Assembly (NCBI RefSeq): GCF_008086545.1
Contig: NZ_CP043026.1
Span: 62,001 to 126,000 of the forward strand
DNA from: Spiroplasma chinense
GTDB taxonomy: Bacteria > Bacillota_I > Bacilli_A > Mycoplasmatales > Mycoplasmataceae
DNA: 64,000 nucleotides
Direction of reading: 5' to 3'
In this document: piece after piece, positions 59,157-64,000 of the stretch
How the letters are laid out: each line of letters begins with the position of its first letter
Position numbering within the stretch: the stretch's first letter is position 1
The notes under the pieces: model-generated
Seen by the model: only the letters and a program-made list of their open reading frames with translations
Told to the model about the DNA's origin: nothing
Database searches by the model: none
Program-made: the position numbers and the translations under genes

Positions 59157-61253
59157 ATGAAAGAGAAGATTTTAGCTTCAATTGCAGATGATAGTAAAAT
59201 TCATCTTAATGATTTAGTAAAAAAACTAAATTCACAGCAAGATGAATTAACAAATGCACTTAAAGAACTTCAAGATGAGTACAAATTGGCTTGAACTAAG
59301 GAAAATGTAATATATAAAATTGGTGACAAATTTAGATATGGTACTGTAAAGATTAATGAAAAAGGATTTGGTTTTGCAAAAGACTTAAATGATCCAGAAA
59401 ACGATTACTTTGTACCACCAGTTTCTTTAAAAGGTTCAATTTCAACTGATGAAGTTGTTTTTACTGTAGAAAAAGAAAGTGATGACAGATGAAAAGCTAC
59501 AATTGAAGATGTTGCTCTTAGAGTTAAAACAAGTTTGGTTGGGGAAATAGTTGAAAGTCGTGATAAAAGATTTTTAGACTTTATTCCAAACGAACCTGGT
59601 TTTAAAAACTATAGAATTGTAATGGTAAATCAAAAAGATTACAAAATAAAAAAAGATTTAATTTTAAAAGTAAAAATTTTAGATGTTAGAGATAGAAAAT
59701 TGTTTACAAGAATTCAAAAAGTTATTGGAGATGCAAACAAAGCAGTTGATAGAATTTTTTCAATTGCCTATGAATTTGATATTAAAACAGACTTTAATAG
59801 ACAAACAATTGATAATGCAGAAGCTGTTGCAAAACCAATTGATTATAATGACCCACTTGTTAAACGTCGTGAAAAGAATTTAATTCTAGACAAAAATCTT
59901 GTAACAATTGATGGTGCAGATTCTAAAGACTTAGATGATGCAGTTTATGTTGAAAAAACAACAAATGGTTACAAACTTTTTGTAGCAATTGCTGATGTTA
60001 GTTATTATGTAACTCCATTTTCTCCACTAGACAATACTGCTTTATTTAGAGGTAACTCAGTTTATCTTGCAAATAAAGTAATTCCAATGTTACCTGAAAA
60101 ATTAAGTAACGGAGTATGTAGTTTAAATCCAAATGAAGATAAATTATGTATGGTAGCTGAAATGGATTTCGACAAAGAAGGAAAAATGGTTGGTAAAAAA
60201 GTTTACGAATCAATTATGAATTCTAAAGCAAGATTAACTTATAGTGAAGTTAATGAATTATTTGAAACTGGAGCTTCAACTAGAACTAAACCAATAGTTG
60301 ATATGTTAATGGTTGCAAAAGAATTGCATGAATTAATTGACCAACAAAGAGTTAATAGAGGTTCAATTGAGTTTGATGTACCAGAACCAAAAATAATTCT
60401 TGATAAAGAAAGTAATGTTGTTGACATTGTTGCTCGTGATAGAGGAATAAGTGAAAAATTAATTGAAAACTTTATGGTTAGTGCAAACGAATGTGTTGCT
60501 CAAATTATTTTTGAAAAAGAATTACCTTATCTGTACAGAAATCACGGTGTTCCAAAAGAAGAAAACTTAATTGAATGACACACAATGTTAAGAGCATTGG
60601 GAATTAATGTTAAGTTAACTGATTTGGATAAAATTAATCCAAGAACTATAAGAAAAGCTCTTGAACAAATTGAAGAACAAGTAAAAGACCAAACTGAAAG
60701 AGATGTTATTAACGTGACTCTACTTAGATTCATGGAAAAAGCAGCTTATGAAATGGAAAACATTGGTCACTTTGGATTGGCAAGTGAATGTTATACTCAC
60801 TTTACAAGTCCAATTAGAAGATATAGTGACTTAATGGTTCACCGTTATTTAAAACAATACTTAGTAGAAAAAGATTTAAGACAATTCAAATTGGATCAAA
60901 ATGAAAAATTCATTCAAAAAGCTTGTTTAATAATTAATGATACTGAAAAAAATGCAGTTAGTTGTGAAAGAGAAGTTAACAAAGTTTGTATGGCAGAATA
61001 TATGACAAAACATATTGAAGAAGAATATGAAGGAGTTATTGCAGCTGTTTTAAAATTCGGACTTTTTGTTCAACTTCCAAACTGTGTTGAAGGTTTAATT
61101 CACATTAGTGAATTACCAGATTTTACTTTTGATGAAAAAACAAACATTATGGTTAATAAACAAAACAAAATGTTTAGACTTGGTCAAAAAGTAAAAATTA
61201 AAGTTAAAAACGCAGATGTTAAAAAAAGAATAATTGACTTTGTTTTAGCATAA
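59157..61253 (+). CDS. rnr: Ribonuclease R
   Basis: 698 aa. Processive 3'-5' exoribonuclease for structured RNA and, with SmpB-tmRNA, for faulty messages. ATG 59157 follows AAAAGAG. N-terminal cold-shock-like region (GFGFAKDLNDPENDYFV), RNB catalytic block DGADSKDLDDAV with D252, D258, D260 and D261, later LRFMEKAAYE and HFTSPIRRYSDLMVHR, and a C-terminal S1 domain (GVIAAVLKFGLFVQLPNCVEG, written GVIAAVLKFGLFVQL). Only two UGA Trp codons break the standard reading after 59535. Confidence 0.96.
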
Positions 61254-61274
61254 AATATTTATGGAGGTTCATTT

Positions 61275-61715
61275 ATGGGAGAGCATGTTATTTTAAAAAA
61301 TAAAAAGGCTTATTTTAATTATGAAATCCTAGATACATGAGAAGCTGGGATTGTATTAACTGGACCTGAAATAAAATCAATTAGAGCAAAAGAAGTTTCA
61401 ATTGAAGAATCTTTTGTTTTAATTAGAAGAGGAATTGTAGAAATTCTTAATATGAATATTAAGAAATATGAATTTGCAAATTATGTAGGACAAGACCCAA
61501 CTAGAAGTAGAGTTTTGTTGTTACATAAGGATGAAATTAAAAAGATTCTTAAAAGAATTCAATTAGAAAATTTAACTTTAGTTCCATTGAAACTATACTT
61601 CAAAGGAAATTATGCTAAGTTAGAAATCGGACTTGGACGAGGTAAAAAACTAATTGATAAAAGAGAAACTATTAAAAAAAGAGATGTCGAAAGAAGATTA
61701 AACAAACTTAAGTAG
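61275..61715 (+). CDS. smpB: SsrA-binding protein SmpB
   Basis: 146 aa, the standard length. It escorts tmRNA to stalled ribosomes. ATG 61275 follows TATGGAGG. Motifs: [61 protein letters not shown] and the basic tail [16 protein letters not shown]. It forms the conserved secG-rnr-smpB cluster. No tmRNA gene lies just downstream. Confidence 0.96.
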
Positions 61716-61726
61716 AGGATTAGAGT

Positions 61727-61975
61727 ATGAATAAAGAACAATACATTTTATTAGGAGCTGCAATTACTTTTACAGTAATTGCTCTTGGTTTAGTTATTCT
61801 TTTAATTTCAATTAAAAGAAAAGGTGGATCAAGTTCAACAATAACATTAAAAGAAACAAACAAAGGTGGATTGGCAGGAATTTGAAGTTTTACTAAAAGA
61901 AATATCTTGCCATTTGCAATCACTTTTTGTGCAGTAATGGCATTTACTTGTGTAGCTTTCATGTTCGGCTTCTAA
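61727..61975 (+). CDS. Small membrane protein with two helices, unknown
   Basis: 82 aa. ATG 61727 follows TAGAGGATTAG. Helix 1 near residues 7-28 (ILLGAAITFTVIALGLVILL), a basic Ser/Thr-rich loop, helix 2 near 60-81 (ILPFAITFCAVMAFTCVAFM). It follows smpB by 11 bases and would be cotranscribed. It has the size and two-helix plan of small Sec or holin-like proteins but no recognisable family motif. Confidence 0.65.
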
Positions 61976-62011
61976 TTACTAAAATCGTTGGAAAATATTA
62001 CACTTTGTTTT

Positions 62012-62052
62012 AGCAACTTTGGAAAAAAGGTTGCTTTTTTTTTTTTTTTTTG
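62012..62052 (+). terminator. Terminator of secG-rnr-smpB with a very long T tract
   Basis: AGCAAC (62012-62017) pairs with GTTGCT (62030-62035), followed by an uninterrupted run of 16 T. Confidence 0.8.
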
Positions 62053-62058
62053 TAAAAT
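62053..62058 (+). promoter_or_regulatory. Possible -10 of ptsG
   Basis: TAAAAT at 62053-62058 directly behind the T tract, 35 bases before the ptsG ATG. An imperfect palindrome around GTGTTAATTACAC (62067-62079) lies between it and the ribosome site and could be an operator. Confidence 0.35.
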
Positions 62059-62093
62059 ACCGGTAGTGTTAATTACACAAGAAAGGAAAAGTT

Positions 62094-63935
62094 ATGAACG
62101 AAAAACAACTTAAACAAAAGAGTGGTTCAGCTGGATGACAAAAATTCCGTCAAAGTGCTGGTGCTACCCTTTCTAAACTTAGTAAAGCGTTCCTACTTCC
62201 AATAGCACTTCTGCCAATAGCAGGGGTATTTTTAGGAGTTGGAGCTACCATCCAAGCAAATACAGCTGAGTTAAGCGGTATTTGATACTTAGGTTCAGTA
62301 ATGAACAAAATGGGTGATGTATGTTTTGGTAACTTACCGATATTATTTGCAATATCAGTTGCAATTGCTTATACTGAAGATTCGGGTGTTGCTGCCATTA
62401 CTGCCGTTGTAGGATTCCTAGTTATGAATGGAATTCAAGCAGCCTTAATTACACCAGAATATGCTGAAGGAAGTGCTGAAATTGCTTCATACAAAATGTT
62501 ATGATGAAAAGGAATTCCTACAGCTTTAATTACAGCTAATGTAGGTATAACATCATTAAATACTGGAGTTTTTGCAGCTATTTTTGTTGGTGCAATTGCA
62601 GCTGTAATGTACAACAAATTCCACAAAACTCAATTACCTTCATTTATTAGTTTCTTCTCAGGAAGTAAATTAGTACCAATCGTAACATTCGTTGCAGTTA
62701 TACCATTATCATTTGTATTCCTATTTATCTGACCAGGGGTTGGATTAGGATTAAACTGATTTGGAGTAAACTCTGGAAAACTTCCATTTGGAACAGACTC
62801 ATTAGTTTACGAAATTATTGAACGTTCACTAGTTCCGTTCGGACTACACCACGTTTTCTATGCACCATTATGATGATCAGCAGCTGGTGGAGGTATTAAC
62901 GATCAATTAGTTAATAACTTCGTTGATGCTGTTGCTAAAACTCCTGATCTATTTGAAAAATTAGGAGATGGAATTAAATCAGATTTAGCAGCTTTAGGTA
63001 CTACAAAAGATAATTTAGATGCTTTAAAAGAAAACCTAAAAACTGTATTTGAAAACAACAAATTATGAGGAGCATTGGGTGACCAAACAGCTCTATATGC
63101 AGTTATTGCACAAAAAACAGTTAAATTTACAGACTTATCATTGATGGGATTAAACTTAGGTAGATTCCAATCAGGAAAATTTGGATTTATGTTATTAGCA
63201 TTGCCAGCTGGAGCTGTTGCAATGTGATTAAATGTACCTAAAGAAAACAGAAAAAATGTTATGGGGATTTACTTCTCAGCTGCATTTACTTGTTTCTTAA
63301 CAGGAATTACAGAACCAATCGAATTTACTTTCTTATTCTTAGCTCCTTGATTATTCTATGGAGTTCACATGCCTTTAGCTTCAATCAGTTTCTGAATTAC
63401 AGGATTGATGAAAGTTCACGTAGGTATGACAGTTAGTGGTGGATTCATTGACTTTATCGTATTTGGTCTAGTACCATGACAATTAGGAACTAATGCAGTT
63501 CACGTATTTTGAATTGTGGCCTTAATGACCCCAGCTTACTTCTTTGCATTCTACTTTGCAGTAAAATATGCAGATGTAAAAGTACCAGGTCGTGAAGGAG
63601 ATGGAAAACTATTTACAAGAGCAGATGTAAAAGCTAAAAATTCAGCAAAAGGTTCAGCTAAAGTAGAAGAACAAATTGCTAAAGCTACAAAAATCATTGA
63701 ATACTTAGGGGGAGAAGCTAACATTACTAATGTTGATTCTTGTGCATCAAGATTAAGATTAACAGTTGTTGACTCTTCACTAGTAAACAAAGATGGAATT
63801 ATGTCTCTTGGAGGAACAACTGGTATCATTATTAAAGGTACAAGTGTTCATGTTGTGTATGGTGGAGAACAAGAAGTTATTAAACCACACATGAGAGAAA
63901 TCTTAAAAAAACAAAGAGAAGCTAAAAAAGCTTAA
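62094..63935 (+). CDS. ptsG: PTS glucose/N-acetylglucosamine-family IICB component
   Basis: 613 aa. Imports and phosphorylates a hexose, most likely glucose. The IIC domain has about ten helices, starting [18 protein letters not shown], with [31 protein letters not shown] and the conserved [15 protein letters not shown]. After the linker the IIB domain carries the phosphorylated Cys550 in [13 protein letters not shown]. No IIA domain, so a separate Crr-type protein would be needed. ATG 62094 follows AGAAAGGAAAAG. An inserted segment of about 90 residues rich in Lys/Asp ([13 protein letters not shown] through [13 protein letters not shown]) lies in the IIC middle loop. HprK in this window links to this pathway. 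Confidence 0.92.
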
Positions 63936-63942
63936 ATAGTTT

Positions 63943-63971
63943 AAAAATAACTCGTAAGAGTTATTTTTTTT
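63943..63971 (+). terminator. Terminator of ptsG
   Basis: AAAAATAACTC (63943-63953) pairs with GAGTTATTTTT (63958-63968), loop GTAA, in a T run. Confidence 0.85.
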
Positions 63972-64000
63972 GTATTATATGTTGCTAAAAAACACTGCTT

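Noticed and set aside
61976-62060. tmRNA gene downstream of smpB
   Set aside because: Only about 120 bases lie before ptsG and they hold a terminator and promoter; there is no tRNA-like end.

Overview
This is a 64 kb chromosomal window from a mollicute. It is very AT-rich, UGA is read as tryptophan throughout (nearly every long gene has in-frame UGA at conserved Trp positions, with a few UGG in accessory genes), and intrinsic terminators are short AT-rich hairpins. The gene content (complete F-type ATP synthase, rpoBC, secA, uvrBA, hprK, two lgt genes, ptsG) and the gene order point to the Spiroplasma/Mesoplasma/Entomoplasma branch. I cannot fix the species from sequence alone.

Layout. 1-1888: a lipoprotein built of repeated beta-sandwich units. 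2031-9663: rpoB-rpoC. 9694-10422 (minus): a second lipoprotein. 10533-11063: a coiled-coil protein. 11133-12201: rpiB-upp. 12478-14734: an accessory block (an exported Ala-rich protein, a membrane protein, and a second copy of the coiled-coil protein) that separates rpiB-upp from the ATP synthase operon atpI-B-E-F-H-A-G-D-C (15109-21975). 22117-24475: an unknown membrane protein, then a 5'-3' exonuclease and a YigZ-family gene on the minus strand. About 24632-24729 (minus): a GC-rich structured RNA with its own extended -10 and terminator, not recognised. 24944-36599: an accessory region with five paralogous large ABC permeases, two near-twin ATPases and two small exported proteins, arranged as tandem units. 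36752-39769: secA. 39992-43334: a more distant ATPase/permease pair and a polytopic membrane protein.

From 43506 the genome is housekeeping: uvrB-uvrA-folC-folate S component, an unknown gene, hprK-lgt1-trxB, a small membrane protein, lgt2-whiA-HTH regulator, a rhodanese-like gene (minus), a tandem pair of unknown paralogs, secG-rnr-smpB, a small membrane protein, and ptsG at the right edge.

How it fits together. Energy and sugar supply come from ptsG (PTS glucose uptake), HprK (PTS-linked regulation) and the ATP synthase. Protein export uses SecA and SecG, with lipoproteins lipidated by the Lgt enzymes, which serves the exported and lipoproteins seen here. The most unusual parts are the tandem ABC/exported-protein array, the Ala-rich exported protein/membrane protein pair bracketed by paralogs, and the unidentified small RNA.
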